The translations under genes and the position numbers were made by a program. A stretch of DNA of 64,000 nucleotides from Ornithinibacillus sp. 4-3 (lineage in GTDB: Bacteria > Bacillota > Bacilli > Bacillales > Amphibacillaceae): positions 344,001 through 408,000 of the forward strand of contig NZ_CP162599.1 of the NCBI RefSeq assembly GCF_040958695.1. Direction: 5' to 3'. Below are positions 17,784 to 26,241 of the stretch, piece by piece. Under the pieces are notes generated by a model that had not been told where the DNA came from, did not search any database, and saw only the letters and a program-made list of their open reading frames with translations. Within the stretch, counting starts at the first letter, position 1. Every line of letters begins with the position of its first letter.

Positions 17784-18236
17784 CTAGTAAATTCTGCGAT
17801 TTCCTTTTTTAACATACTCCCAATCCTGCTCGATATTTTCACGCATCTTTTGTAGGAGCTGTGTAGCTATTTCAATCTCTTTTTTAGAGAATCCCTCTAT
17901 GGCAATGCGTTCGGAGTAGTCATTTTCCTTTTTGATAGCAGGATAAATGTTTTTTCCTTTTTCAGTTGGATAAAGCTTTTTAATTTTTTTATTATGCTTA
18001 TCATTTTCTTTTCGAATAAATCCATTTAGTTCAAGTTTTTTCACTGCTCGGGCTACAGTCGTTCGATCAACCTTGATTAATTCCGAAAGCTTCTCTTGAA
18101 TAATCCCTGGATTTTCGTAAATACGCACAAGGTATAAATATTGCCCTTTTGTAAGATTATATTCTTTAAACTCAATATTACTGATAGAATCTAATGCTCT
18201 AGCAATCATACCAATCTCGCGAAGAATTTTCGTCAT
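17784..18236 (-). CDS. MarR-family repressor
   Basis: The 150-residue MarR protein has winged-helix elements IIQEKLSELIKVDRTTVARAVKKLE, an HNKKIKKLYPTEKG wing and a helical dimerisation region. It heads a small operon with the GNAT gene and is divergent from a YczE-like membrane protein gene. Two TTGCA-type palindromes lie in the 150 bp between the divergent genes, so it probably represses both directions. Confidence 0.88.
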   Translation of the reverse strand: MTKILREIGMIARALDSISNIEFKEYNLTKGQYLYLVRIYENPGIIQEKLSELIKVDRTTVARAVKKLELNGFIRKENDKHNKKIKKLYPTEKGKNIYPAIKKENDYSERIAIEGFSKKEIEIATQLLQKMRENIEQDWEYVKKGNRRIY

Positions 18237-18306
18237 CTTTTTATCTCCTCATATTTAATTGGAGTAGCAGAAAACTTTCATGTATTTTTCTGATTTCATT
18301 AAAATA

Positions 18307-18369
18307 TGTTGCAAATACAACAAAATAGAATTATATTTAGTATAGATGACTTTTGTTGCAAATGCAATA
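18307..18369. promoter_or_regulatory. Two MarR-type palindromic operators
   Basis: TGTTGCAAATACAACA at 18307-18322 and TGTTGCAAATGCAATA at 18354-18369 are near-identical inverted repeats, 47 bp apart, between divergent marR and the YczE-like gene. TTGCAA-type arms are typical of MarR dimers. The spacing lets them flank the promoter of the membrane protein gene. Confidence 0.75.
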
Positions 18370-18389
18370 AAAAGATGGGGGAGTATAAA

Positions 18390-19016
18390 ATGAAATATTG
18401 CATTTATGTCATAGGCTTATTCATCTTAACATTAGGTATTTCCTTAACTATTCAATCAAGTATAGGGACCTCACCATTTGATGCTTTACTAGTAGGAATG
18501 TCTAGAAATATCGGTTTAACCGTAGGAAGCTGGGAAATCATTATTGGGGTAGTGTTACTTGGTTGTAATGCACTTTTTAAAAAGCAAAAACCAGAAATAT
18601 TAGGACTAGTGACCGCATTTATTACAGGAATAGGTATCGATATGTGGTTGTTCCTATTTAGTCATATCTTAATCCCTGAATTATGGTATACAAAAGCTAT
18701 ATGTTTTGGAATTGGTTTAATTGTTGTAGGATTAGGTACCGCCATTTATTTGTATACGAATTTTGCAGCGATACCAGTAGATAGATCCACTTTAATATTG
18801 CAAGAAATAACAGGGAAGAGTATCTTCTTCGCAAGAACTACTATTTATTTGATCTTTTTAATCTTAGCTTTAATCTTTGGTGGTCCAATTGGAATAGGAA
18901 CAGTATTAAGTGTTTGTTTCGGAGGAATTATTTTAAATTTCTTTATGCCACTTACGAAGAAAATGCTCAAGCCAATTCTTGTTGTGCCTGTTGCAGCAAG
19001 TGAACAAAAAGCATAG
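18390..19016 (+). CDS. YczE-like integral membrane protein
   Basis: The 208-residue protein has about five or six membrane segments and resembles the YczE/YitT group: SLTIQSSIGTSPFDALLVGM near the N terminus, then VGSWEIIIG and ITGIGIDMWLF. YczE influences surfactin synthesis in Bacillus subtilis; the biochemical role of the group is not established. The start ATG 18390 follows GGGGGAG; the 18306 frame opening falls inside the operator region. It is divergent from a MarR repressor and carries two operator sites upstream. Confidence 0.8.
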   Translation: MKYCIYVIGLFILTLGISLTIQSSIGTSPFDALLVGMSRNIGLTVGSWEIIIGVVLLGCNALFKKQKPEILGLVTAFITGIGIDMWLFLFSHILIPELWYTKAICFGIGLIVVGLGTAIYLYTNFAAIPVDRSTLILQEITGKSIFFARTTIYLIFLILALIFGGPIGIGTVLSVCFGGIILNFFMPLTKKMLKPILVVPVAASEQKA

Positions 19017-19024
19017 AGCATCTG

Positions 19025-19125
19025 TACAAACTAAGAACGCGACGTCATGAGAGCAACATTCGCACTAGTACATCCTATACGTCGAAAAACGTAGAGATTG
19101 GAGTGTGGCGCAATCAACCTTAAAA
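19025..19125 (+). repeat. Dispersed intergenic repeat, copy B
   Basis: AAAACGTAGAGATTGGAGTG at 19088-19107, followed by TGGCGCAATCAACC, matches the minus strand of 10600-10745 with one substitution and a small indel. The stretch lies between the YczE-like gene and the pstB terminator and contains no gene. Confidence 0.55.
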
Positions 19126-19126
19126 T

Positions 19127-19167
19127 AAAAACGCTAGTAGAGTCTATTATGACTTTACTAACGTTTT
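19127..19167 (-). terminator. Terminator of the pst operon
   Basis: On the minus strand a 17-bp nearly perfect stem (arms at 19127-19143 and 19151-19167) runs into a T-rich tail, 15 bp after the pstB stop. Confidence 0.85.
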
Positions 19168-19181
19168 GATAGAGAAAGAGA

Positions 19182-20000
19182 TTAACCAAATTTCCCATTG
19201 ATGTAATCTGATGTACGTTGATCTCTTGGAGAATTGAAGATGATATCTGTATTGTTGTATTCAATAACTTCACCATTTAAGAAATAGGCTGTTTTGTCAG
19301 AGATACGTGCAGCCTGCTGCATATTATGTGTCACAATAACAATAGAGAATTCTTTTTTCAATTCTTGAATAAGCTCTTCGATTTTTAATGTTGATTTTGG
19401 ATCAAGGGCAGAAGTTGGTTCATCCATTAAAATTAATTCAGGTTCAATGGCTAAACAACGCGCAATACATAAGCGTTGCTGTTGACCACCTGATAATCCG
19501 TAAGCGTTAGAATGTAGACGATCTTTTACTTCATCCCAGATATATGCTTTACGAAGACTTGTTTCTACGATTTCATCTAAGACTTTTTTAGAACGGATTC
19601 CATGAATTTTTGGACCGTATGCAATATTGTCATAAATTGATTTAGGGAATGGGTTTGGCTTCTGGAAAACCATCCCTACACGTGTTCTTAAATCTTCCAC
19701 TTTATAAGACTTAGCTAAAATACTTTGATTATTAAAGAGAATATCACCAGTAATTTTCACACCAGGGATAAGCTCAACCATACGGTTTAATGTTTTGATA
19801 TAAGTAGATTTACCACATCCAGAGGGTCCGATAATTGCTGTCACCTCTTTTTCATAAATAGATAGATTAATATCCTTTAAAGCGTGGGTATCTCCGTACC
19901 ACAAATTTAATTTATCCGTATCATAAATGATTTTGTTCACAGGTAGAAAGCTGTTTGTTAATTGAATATCTGGCTGCTCTTTCATTGCTACTGCACTCAT
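19182..20000 (-). CDS. pstB: Phosphate ABC transporter ATPase
   Basis: A 272-residue PstB with Walker [10 protein letters not shown], the PstB-typical [13 protein letters not shown]-loop [16 protein letters not shown], signature [16 protein letters not shown], Walker [14 protein letters not shown] and switch VTHNMQQA. It powers high-affinity phosphate import at the inner face of the membrane. It is the last gene of pstS-pstC-pstA-pstB, with no phoU in the window. A strong AGGAGG site precedes the ATG. Confidence 0.96.
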   Translation of the reverse strand: MSAVAMKEQPDIQLTNSFLPVNKIIYDTDKLNLWYGDTHALKDINLSIYEKEVTAIIGPSGCGKSTYIKTLNRMVELIPGVKITGDILFNNQSILAKSYKVEDLRTRVGMVFQKPNPFPKSIYDNIAYGPKIHGIRSKKVLDEIVETSLRKAYIWDEVKDRLHSNAYGLSGGQQQRLCIARCLAIEPELILMDEPTSALDPKSTLKIEELIQELKKEFSIVIVTHNMQQAARISDKTAYFLNGEVIEYNNTDIIFNSPRDQRTSDYINGKFG

Positions 20001-20022
20001 TATTTATTCCTCCTTTTATAAT

Positions 20023-20907
20023 TTAATACCTTGTTTGGTATTTGTTTCGAATTAAAATAGCTGTTAAGTTCAAGATAATTAAAATCGAAAGTAATACAAT
20101 GATTGTTGCTGCTGCTAAGTTGGCATATTCTGCAGTTAGGGACGAGTCAAGTGTCCAGTAATAAATTTGCATTGGTAAAACGGTAAAACGATCAAAGAAT
20201 CCACCAGGGAATGGGATTAGCAATGCAGGGATACCGATCACTACTAATGGTGCTGTTTCACCAATTGCTCGAGAAAGAGATAAAATAGCGCCTGTTAAAA
20301 TCCCAGGTAGGGAAGCGGGTAAAATAATATTTTTAATGGTTTGCCATTTTGTTGCTCCCATTCCATAAGAAGCTTCACTTAGATGATTAGGTACTGCGCG
20401 AATAGCTTCTTGACTTGCTACAATTACAATTGGTAAAACGAGTAGGGACATTGTCAAGCCCCCAGCTAATACGACACTTCCTAAATCCAATGTTCTTACA
20501 AAGACAGTCATCCCCAAAATTCCATATACTACAGATGGAACACCTGCTAAGTTAGCGATATTTGTTTGGATAAAAGATTTAAACCGTCCTTCTTTTAAAT
20601 AAAGCTCTAAATAAATTGCTGTACATACACCTAGAAAAACGGTTACTGGAATTACAACAGCCATAAGCCATAACGTTCCCAGAATAGCTCCCATAATTCC
20701 AGCACGTTCAGGTTGAGTAGAGAGCTTTCCAGTTAGGAAGTCGAAGTTGATCCAACTAAAGCCTTGCTGAAATACTTGTATGAATAATGCTCCAAGCACA
20801 ATTAAGCCAAAAATAGTTGCTAAGAAAAAAATAACTTTTGCGATATGGTTCATAAGGACACGAGGGCCCATTTTCTTCTGAACTTGCGAATGATTCACAT
20901 AGCTCAT
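20023..20907 (-). CDS. pstA: Phosphate ABC transporter permease PstA
   Basis: A membrane permease with the PstA signatures GILGTLWLMAVV, GVPSVVYGILG and an EAA loop EASYGMGATKWQTIKNIILP. I place the start at 20907 (MSYVNHSQ), because an AGGGAGG site inside the end of pstC lies just upstream and the two genes meet in TAAAATG. That keeps PstA at 294 residues. It forms half of the phosphate channel with PstC. Confidence 0.93.
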   Translation of the reverse strand: MSYVNHSQVQKKMGPRVLMNHIAKVIFFLATIFGLIVLGALFIQVFQQGFSWINFDFLTGKLSTQPERAGIMGAILGTLWLMAVVIPVTVFLGVCTAIYLELYLKEGRFKSFIQTNIANLAGVPSVVYGILGMTVFVRTLDLGSVVLAGGLTMSLLVLPIVIVASQEAIRAVPNHLSEASYGMGATKWQTIKNIILPASLPGILTGAILSLSRAIGETAPLVVIGIPALLIPFPGGFFDRFTVLPMQIYYWTLDSSLTAEYANLAAATIIVLLSILIILNLTAILIRNKYQTRY

Positions 20908-20908
20908 T

Positions 20909-21865
20909 TTAATATTCCTCCCTAAATTTACGAGAGATGTATCTAGCAAGTAAATTCATAATTAATGTAAATACAAACAATGTCATTGCAACGGCATATA
21001 GACTGTAATAGATGGTTGAACCAGCTGGAGCATCTCCACCAGTTACCTCAACAATATAAGCAGTCATTGTTTGCATCGATTGAGTTATATCGAAGGTAAA
21101 GTTTTTGGAACTACCACTCGCAATCGTTACAATCATCGTTTCTCCAATCGCACGAGAAACACCTAATACAAATGATGCAATAATTCCTGATAATGCAGCA
21201 GGAATAATAACTCTAAAAGTCACTTCCAATTTTGTCGCTCCTAAGGCTAAAGCTCCTTCACGCATCGAATTAGGAACAGAGCTCATCGCATCCTCTGACA
21301 TCGAAGCAATCATAGGAATAATCATAATTCCCATTACAATTCCTGGACTTAGAATGTTAGTTGCTTCTAAGCTAGGAATCATGTGTTTTAATAATGGTGT
21401 TACAAAAGTAAATGCGAAAAAACCATATACGATAGTAGGGACACCTGCTAAAACCTCTAATAATGGTTTTAACACTTTTCGTACCCTGTCTGAGGCATAT
21501 TCACTTAGGTAAACAGCCGACATAATTCCAATTGGCGCTGCCACAAGCATGGCAATGGCTGTAGAAACCAATGTACCAGTTAATAGTGGGAGCACTCCAA
21601 ATTCAGGATTTTGACTTAACGGCTTTAATACAGTACCTGTGAAGAAGTCTAGAAACGGAACATGTTTAAAGAATGTAATCGTTTCTGTGAATAATGTAAG
21701 AATGATACCAATTGTTGTTAGAATAGATACAGAAGCGATTAATAGTAGGATAGTAGGTATAGATTTTTCCGCTGTTGCTTTGATATTCTTTTTTCTCTTT
21801 TGTTGCTCGATTAGGTTGCGAACATCTAATTTTTTCTTATTGTTCACTGAATTATTCATTTCCAT
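20909..21865 (-). CDS. pstC: Phosphate ABC transporter permease PstC
   Basis: A 318-residue permease with a longer N-terminal cytoplasmic extension than PstA, then six membrane segments. PstC blocks are visible: FGVLPLLTGTLVSTAIAML, LAGVPTIVYGFFA, and EGALALGATKLEVTFRVIIP as the EAA loop. Its stop is 1 bp from the pstA start, so translation is probably coupled. An intercistronic hairpin separates it from pstS. Confidence 0.95.
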   Translation of the reverse strand: MEMNNSVNNKKKLDVRNLIEQQKRKKNIKATAEKSIPTILLLIASVSILTTIGIILTLFTETITFFKHVPFLDFFTGTVLKPLSQNPEFGVLPLLTGTLVSTAIAMLVAAPIGIMSAVYLSEYASDRVRKVLKPLLEVLAGVPTIVYGFFAFTFVTPLLKHMIPSLEATNILSPGIVMGIMIIPMIASMSEDAMSSVPNSMREGALALGATKLEVTFRVIIPAALSGIIASFVLGVSRAIGETMIVTIASGSSKNFTFDITQSMQTMTAYIVEVTGGDAPAGSTIYYSLYAVAMTLFVFTLIMNLLARYISRKFREEY

Positions 21866-21901
21866 TATGTTGAATACACACGCCTTTCAGTGTATAAAAC
21901 T

Positions 21902-21945
21902 GACAATAAGATGAGTACTGACTAAGGTACTCATCTCTCATTGTC
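21902..21945 (-). terminator. Intercistronic hairpin between pstS and pstC
   Basis: GATGAGTAC / GTACTCATC (21910-21918, 21927-21935), extended by GACAAT / ATTGTC, forms a strong hairpin right after pstS. Such attenuators give more binding protein than permease. The T-run is modest, so partial read-through is expected. Confidence 0.65.
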
Positions 21946-21990
21946 TAGTTATATAAAATGGGGGGGAGAACCCGTTAAATAGCTAATTTT

Positions 21991-22998
21991 TTATTTTAAA
22001 CCCTCTAAGAAGCTAATACTTTCTTCTACTTCGGCATCAGGAATTGGAGCAAATCCCACTTCACCAGCAAAGTTATTAATATTGTTCATAGCGAATATTG
22101 CATAATCAAGAACCTGTGGCTTTTCTTTTGCTTGATTTACATTTAAGTAAGTGAACACTGGTCTTGTGAATGGAGCATAATCTCCATCTTCAGCAATTGT
22201 ATCTAGAGTTGGTTCAACTGGACCTTCACCAAAGTCTACATGAACAGCTTGTAATTTATCTGTGTTATTTGTGTAGTAACCAAATCCAAAGAAACCAATA
22301 CTGTTTTCATCCTCAGAGATTAATGTTACAAGTGTAGAATATTCTTGCTGTAAGTTAATTCCTTCAACTAAATCTTGCTCTTCTAAAATCGACTCGTAGA
22401 AGAATTCATATGTTCCGTGGTTTTCATTCGGTCCATATGTTTTAATTTCTTCATCTGGAAAATCAGGGTTAAGGTCAGACCATTTTGTAACTCCACCATC
22501 TGCTAGGAAAATTTTCTTTAAATCCTCTGCTGTTAATTCTTGTGCCCAATCATTATCAGGGTGTGTTACAAAAGTTAATCCATCTAAAGCCACTTTTAAT
22601 TCTTTTACTTCAATGCCAAGCTCATCTGCTTTTGCTTGCTCTTCATCCTTAATATTACGAGAAGCGTCATTGAAATCTGTTCCGTTTTCTACTAGGAATT
22701 TTTCAAATCCAGCACTTGTTCCAGAACGACCTACTTCAACGGAAACTCCTTCTTGTTCTGTAAGCATATATTCTTCAGCTAAACGTGCCATTAATGGGAA
22801 CACTGTTCCAGAACCATCAATTGTTACACTTCCTTCGAGTTCAGCTGTTTCGTTTTCATTTCCACTTTCTGATTCTTGATTCTCTTCATTTTGTGAAGTA
22901 TCCTCTGGATTTTCATCATCTTCATTTGTACCGCATGCTACTGTGAAAATTGCCAATGCAGCAAGTACTAATAATAAGAGATACTTTTTAAACTTCAT
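21991..22998 (-). CDS. pstS: Phosphate-binding lipoprotein PstS
   Basis: The 335-residue lipoprotein has lipobox FTVACG and an acidic Asn/Glu-rich linker at residues about 24-55. The binding domain carries the phosphate-ligand segments DGSGTVFPLM and GRSGTSAGFEKF. It captures phosphate outside the membrane for PstCA-B. It is the first gene of the operon and is preceded by an 11-bp-spaced PhoP box, so expression should rise on phosphate starvation. Confidence 0.95.
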   Translation of the reverse strand: MKFKKYLLLLVLAALAIFTVACGTNEDDENPEDTSQNEENQESESGNENETAELEGSVTIDGSGTVFPLMARLAEEYMLTEQEGVSVEVGRSGTSAGFEKFLVENGTDFNDASRNIKDEEQAKADELGIEVKELKVALDGLTFVTHPDNDWAQELTAEDLKKIFLADGGVTKWSDLNPDFPDEEIKTYGPNENHGTYEFFYESILEEQDLVEGINLQQEYSTLVTLISEDENSIGFFGFGYYTNNTDKLQAVHVDFGEGPVEPTLDTIAEDGDYAPFTRPVFTYLNVNQAKEKPQVLDYAIFAMNNINNFAGEVGFAPIPDAEVEESISFLEGLK

Positions 22999-23066
22999 TC
23001 AATTGCCCCTCCTAGGTTAATCTGTTTTTGTTTTTTTATCTTACAGTTATTACTATAAAAGAGAGT

Positions 23067-23117
23067 TATAAACTGTATATAAATAGAATGTAAACGATTT
23101 GTAAATTATTTTGTAAG
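23067..23117 (-). promoter_or_regulatory. PhoP box upstream of pstS
   Basis: On the minus strand, TTTACA or TTTATA hexamers recur every 11 bp. In plus coordinates their complements begin at 23067, 23078 (TATAAA) and 23089, 23100 (TGTAAA), with a further TGTAAG at 23112. Repeated TT(A/T)ACA-like hexamers with 11-bp periodicity are the established PhoP site in Bacillus. The array lies 70-120 bp upstream of the pstS start. Confidence 0.85.
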
Positions 23118-23151
23118 TATGGAAGGAGAGGGGGGTAAAAGAAATGTTATA

Positions 23152-23199
23152 AATGGAAAAGAACTGAATTTGACTATGCAAATTCAGTTCTTTTCCATT
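23152..23199. terminator. 21-bp inverted repeat between rpoN and pstS
   Basis: Perfect 21-bp arms (23152-23172 and 23179-23199) enclose a 6-base loop, starting 6 bp after the rpoN stop. It is probably the rpoN terminator, although the T run after it is weak. Confidence 0.65.
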
Positions 23200-23204
23200 C
23201 CTTA

Positions 23205-24536
23205 TTAAATGATTAATTTTCTTTTACTAGAAGGAAGTATATTTAATTCATCTCTATATTTTGCAATGGTGCGCCTAGATACTGAAATTCCTTGCTTATC
23301 CTTTAAAAACTGAACTATTTTTTGATCAGAGTATGGTTTTCTTTTATTTTCTTTTTCAATAATTTGCTTTAATAGTATCTTTATCTTCATCGAGGAAATA
23401 TCACTTCCATTATTTTGTTCTAATTTGGAAGTAAACAAGGTACGGAGTTCAAAAGTTCCTATTGGTGTATGAATAAATTTATTATTTGTTGCACGACTGA
23501 CAGTAGATTCATGTATACCTAATTCATCAGCTATTTCCTTTAATGTCATCGGTTTTAAAGCTTCATATCCATATTCTAAAAAGTGCACTTGCTTTTTTAC
23601 AATAACATCCATGATTTTCAATATGGTTAATCGTCTTTGTTCGATGCTCTTAATCAGCCAATTGTATTTTTGCTCTTGCTTTGAAAGGAATTTCTCTGTT
23701 TCATGGTTTTTTGATTTAAGATCGTTGTACTGCTTATTAAAATATATTTTTGGTAAATATGTATCGTTCATAGAAATCGTGTATCCAGCCATCCGCTTTT
23801 CAATGATAATATCAGGAATGATATATGGTGTATTAGCAGATATAAAAGCTGATCCTGGCTTTGGATTTAAAGATTGAATAAGTGTAAAAACATTTTCTAC
23901 TTCATTTAATGAAATATTTAATTCCCCAGCAATTTGCTGCCACTTTCTCTCTCCAAGTAAATCCAAATAATGAGAAATAATAGGCACAATAAAGCCTTCC
24001 TGAGGGAATAGTTCCTCTGCCTGTAAAATAAGACATTCTTTTAATGTTCTGGCACCTACTCCTATTGGCTCTAACCTATGGAGGATATGAATACACTTAT
24101 GAATAAATTGTTCCTCTTCCTTTAAATGGAGCGCAATATCTTCACAAGTAAGAGTTAAATATCCATTTGCATCTAAATTTAAAATTAAATAACGTAGAAC
24201 AGTCAACTGGCGTGGAGTAATATCCAACCATCTAATTTGTTCTAATAAATACTCTGATAAGCTTAAGTCTTTATTAGTTGAAATATGATCAACTAAGTTT
24301 ATTTGTTGCTCATTGTTCGTATTGCTTCTGCTTTTGTGACGATATGTTTGTGATGCTTCCGAAAAATTAACTTCAGGTACTTCTTCTTCCAATTCAATAA
24401 ATGGGTTTTCAAGTGCTTGTTCTTTTATAAACTGCGCTAGTCCAAGAGTTGAATATTGTAATAGATTAATTGCTTGTCTAAGATCAGGAGTCATAACAAT
24501 ATTTAAGGATTGTTTTTGGGAAAGTTCAATGTTCAT
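23205..24536 (-). CDS. rpoN: RNA polymerase sigma-54 factor
   Basis: The 443-residue protein has all sigma-54 regions. A Gln/Leu-rich activator-interacting region comes first (QKQSLNIVMTPDLRQAINLLQ), then an acidic linker. The core-binding region includes EPIGVGARTLKECLILQ. A helix-turn-helix follows (LKEIADELGIHESTVSRATN), and the RpoN box is SRRTIAKYRDEL near the C terminus. It directs polymerase to -24/-12 promoters and needs an enhancer-binding ATPase. The Bacillus name is sigL. Two such activators and two good promoters are in the same window, so this looks like the control centre of the adjacent island. Confidence 0.96.
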   Translation of the reverse strand: MNIELSQKQSLNIVMTPDLRQAINLLQYSTLGLAQFIKEQALENPFIELEEEVPEVNFSEASQTYRHKSRSNTNNEQQINLVDHISTNKDLSLSEYLLEQIRWLDITPRQLTVLRYLILNLDANGYLTLTCEDIALHLKEEEQFIHKCIHILHRLEPIGVGARTLKECLILQAEELFPQEGFIVPIISHYLDLLGERKWQQIAGELNISLNEVENVFTLIQSLNPKPGSAFISANTPYIIPDIIIEKRMAGYTISMNDTYLPKIYFNKQYNDLKSKNHETEKFLSKQEQKYNWLIKSIEQRRLTILKIMDVIVKKQVHFLEYGYEALKPMTLKEIADELGIHESTVSRATNNKFIHTPIGTFELRTLFTSKLEQNNGSDISSMKIKILLKQIIEKENKRKPYSDQKIVQFLKDKQGISVSRRTIAKYRDELNILPSSKRKLII

Positions 24537-24628
24537 TATTTTTCCTCCTTCTCATTACTTTTATGAATCCGCTTACATTTTGGGTTTAGAAAATTAAAAC
24601 TATAATTATTTATATCAAGTATATCATT

Positions 24629-25993
24629 TTATGTTTTTTTAATTTTTTTATAGAGTGTTGCTCGAGACATACCAAGGATTTGAGCAGCTGCAGTTTTATT
24701 ACCATATGTGCTATGAAGCGCTTCAATCATTCGTTTCTCCTCTAAATCTTCCTTTTCATCTAAAAATGTACGTGGTGTAGATGGCGCAGGAGTAGTTTCA
24801 TGAATAGGTAAGACTTGAATAACATCAGAAACATTAATTTCACCAGTTTCATTTAAGATAACAAGTCTTTCTAAAATATTAAGTAATTCCCGAACATTAC
24901 CTGGCCAATGATATGTCATCATATAATCTAAAGCATCCTGATGAAGGATTGGAGGAGTCTTTTGATGCTTTTCACGTAATGTATATAGAAAATCATAAAT
25001 CAAATCTGGTATATCGTTGATTCGTTCGCGTAATGGAGGGATAGAAATTGGAAACACATTAAGACGATAAAATAAATCGGCTCGAAATGTTCCAATGTTT
25101 ACCATCTGTTGCAGGTCTCGATTTGTCGCCGCTATAATGCGAACATTAATGGGTCTTGGAACTGTACCACCAATTCTATATATTTTATTTTCTTGAAGGG
25201 CACGAAGCAATTTTACCTGCATATCAAGTGGTAACTCTCCAACTTCATCTAAAAATAATGTTCCGTTATCTGCTAATTCTATTTTTCCAGGTTTACCATG
25301 CTTGGATGCACCTGTATATGCGCCGCGTTCATAACCAAATAACTCATTCTCAAATAAGGTTTCAGGAATTGCTCCACAATTTATAGGAATAAAGTTATTT
25401 TTCCGTCGTAAGCTTTGCTCATGAATCGCTTGAGCGAAAATTTCCTTTCCTACGCCACTTTCTCCTAAAATAATAACTGTTGCATCCGTCCTGGCCACTT
25501 TTTCTGCTAATTGGATGGTTTGTTTAATTTGAGGACTACTTCCTTTGATACTTGAGAAAGCACTACTTAACCCGTTATTCGAAACTTTCTTTTTTAAAAG
25601 CTGCAATTCCTTTGATGTGTGGGATAATTGTTTATTTAATATAATGGTTTGCGTAATATCTTTATCAACAGTTATAGAACCTATAAGTTTATTGTTTTCA
25701 TCGTAAATAGGGGAGGAACTAATTAGTACATGCTTATCGGGTCGAGGTTGATGATAGACATCTTGGATAGTTTCTTTTGTCGTAAGAGTTCTTAGGATCA
25801 TCAAATCTTCCTTATTAAAAAAATCATAAATTTTCCTTCCAATAATCTCCTCGCTCTTTATGTGATACATCTTCTCTGCACCTTCATTCCAATAGAGTAC
25901 GTCTGCTTCTGCATTGATAACTGCTACAGTATCTTTAATTGTAGATAGCAAAGTATGTAAAATAAGCTCATTTATTGTTGTTTTCTTCTCCAC
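24629..25993 (-). CDS. Sigma-54 activator with PAS sensor, RocR-like
   Basis: An enhancer-binding protein of about 455 residues. The PAS domain is at about 10-115 (VLYWNEGAEKMYHI, FNKEDL), and a linker follows. The AAA+ domain is at about 150-380, with Walker A GESGVGKE near 177 and the sigma-54 contact loop GAYTGA near 224. The C-terminal Fis-type HTH reads KTAAAQILGMSRATLYKKIK. I prefer GTG 25993, with GAGG nine bases upstream, over the GTG at 26008. The layout matches RocR/BkdR-type activators of amino-acid catabolism. It is divergent from a RocA-like gene with a -24/-12 promoter, so it probably activates that gene. Confidence 0.88.
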   Translation of the reverse strand: MEKKTTINELILHTLLSTIKDTVAVINAEADVLYWNEGAEKMYHIKSEEIIGRKIYDFFNKEDLMILRTLTTKETIQDVYHQPRPDKHVLISSSPIYDENNKLIGSITVDKDITQTIILNKQLSHTSKELQLLKKKVSNNGLSSAFSSIKGSSPQIKQTIQLAEKVARTDATVIILGESGVGKEIFAQAIHEQSLRRKNNFIPINCGAIPETLFENELFGYERGAYTGASKHGKPGKIELADNGTLFLDEVGELPLDMQVKLLRALQENKIYRIGGTVPRPINVRIIAATNRDLQQMVNIGTFRADLFYRLNVFPISIPPLRERINDIPDLIYDFLYTLREKHQKTPPILHQDALDYMMTYHWPGNVRELLNILERLVILNETGEINVSDVIQVLPIHETTPAPSTPRTFLDEKEDLEEKRMIEALHSTYGNKTAAAQILGMSRATLYKKIKKT

Positions 25994-26060
25994 TATTCGA
26001 TACCTCACTTCATTATCTATTAATTTTTAATAATAATTGTCAACAAAGAATACATAGAAA

Positions 26061-26089
26061 ATACACAATTGTATAAAAATTATACACAA
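26061..26089. promoter_or_regulatory. Candidate activator-binding direct repeats
   Basis: ATACACAA occurs at 26061-26068 and again at 26082-26089, exactly 21 bp (two helical turns) apart. They lie about 60-90 bp upstream of the -24/-12 promoter, where an enhancer-binding protein would bind. This is inference from position and phasing. Confidence 0.4.
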
Positions 26090-26147
26090 CTATGGATTAA
26101 GTGTAAAATAGATTCCCTTTTTAAAGCAGATATATTGTTAAATAAAG

Positions 26148-26165
26148 TTGGCATGATTAATGCAT
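26148..26165 (+). promoter_or_regulatory. Sigma-54 (-24/-12) promoter
   Basis: TTGGCATGATTAATGCAT has GG at 26150-26151 and GC at 26162-26163, the exact 12-bp GG-to-GC distance, and fits the TGGCAC-N5-TTGCA consensus with small changes. It precedes the RocA-like gene by 77 bp. Its core matches the element at 58363-58380 at 17 of 18 positions. Confidence 0.85.
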
Positions 26166-26241
26166 AGATAAGGATATAGAACATGATATTTCAAATCTGG
26201 TCAAGAATCGCCAACAAGAAAGGGGGATCAGACATAAAACA

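Noticed and set aside
26227..26241. ATA codon with better ribosome-site spacing than the RocA-like ATG
   Set aside because: The ATG at 26242 matches the N terminus of RocA proteins, so a non-standard start is not needed.
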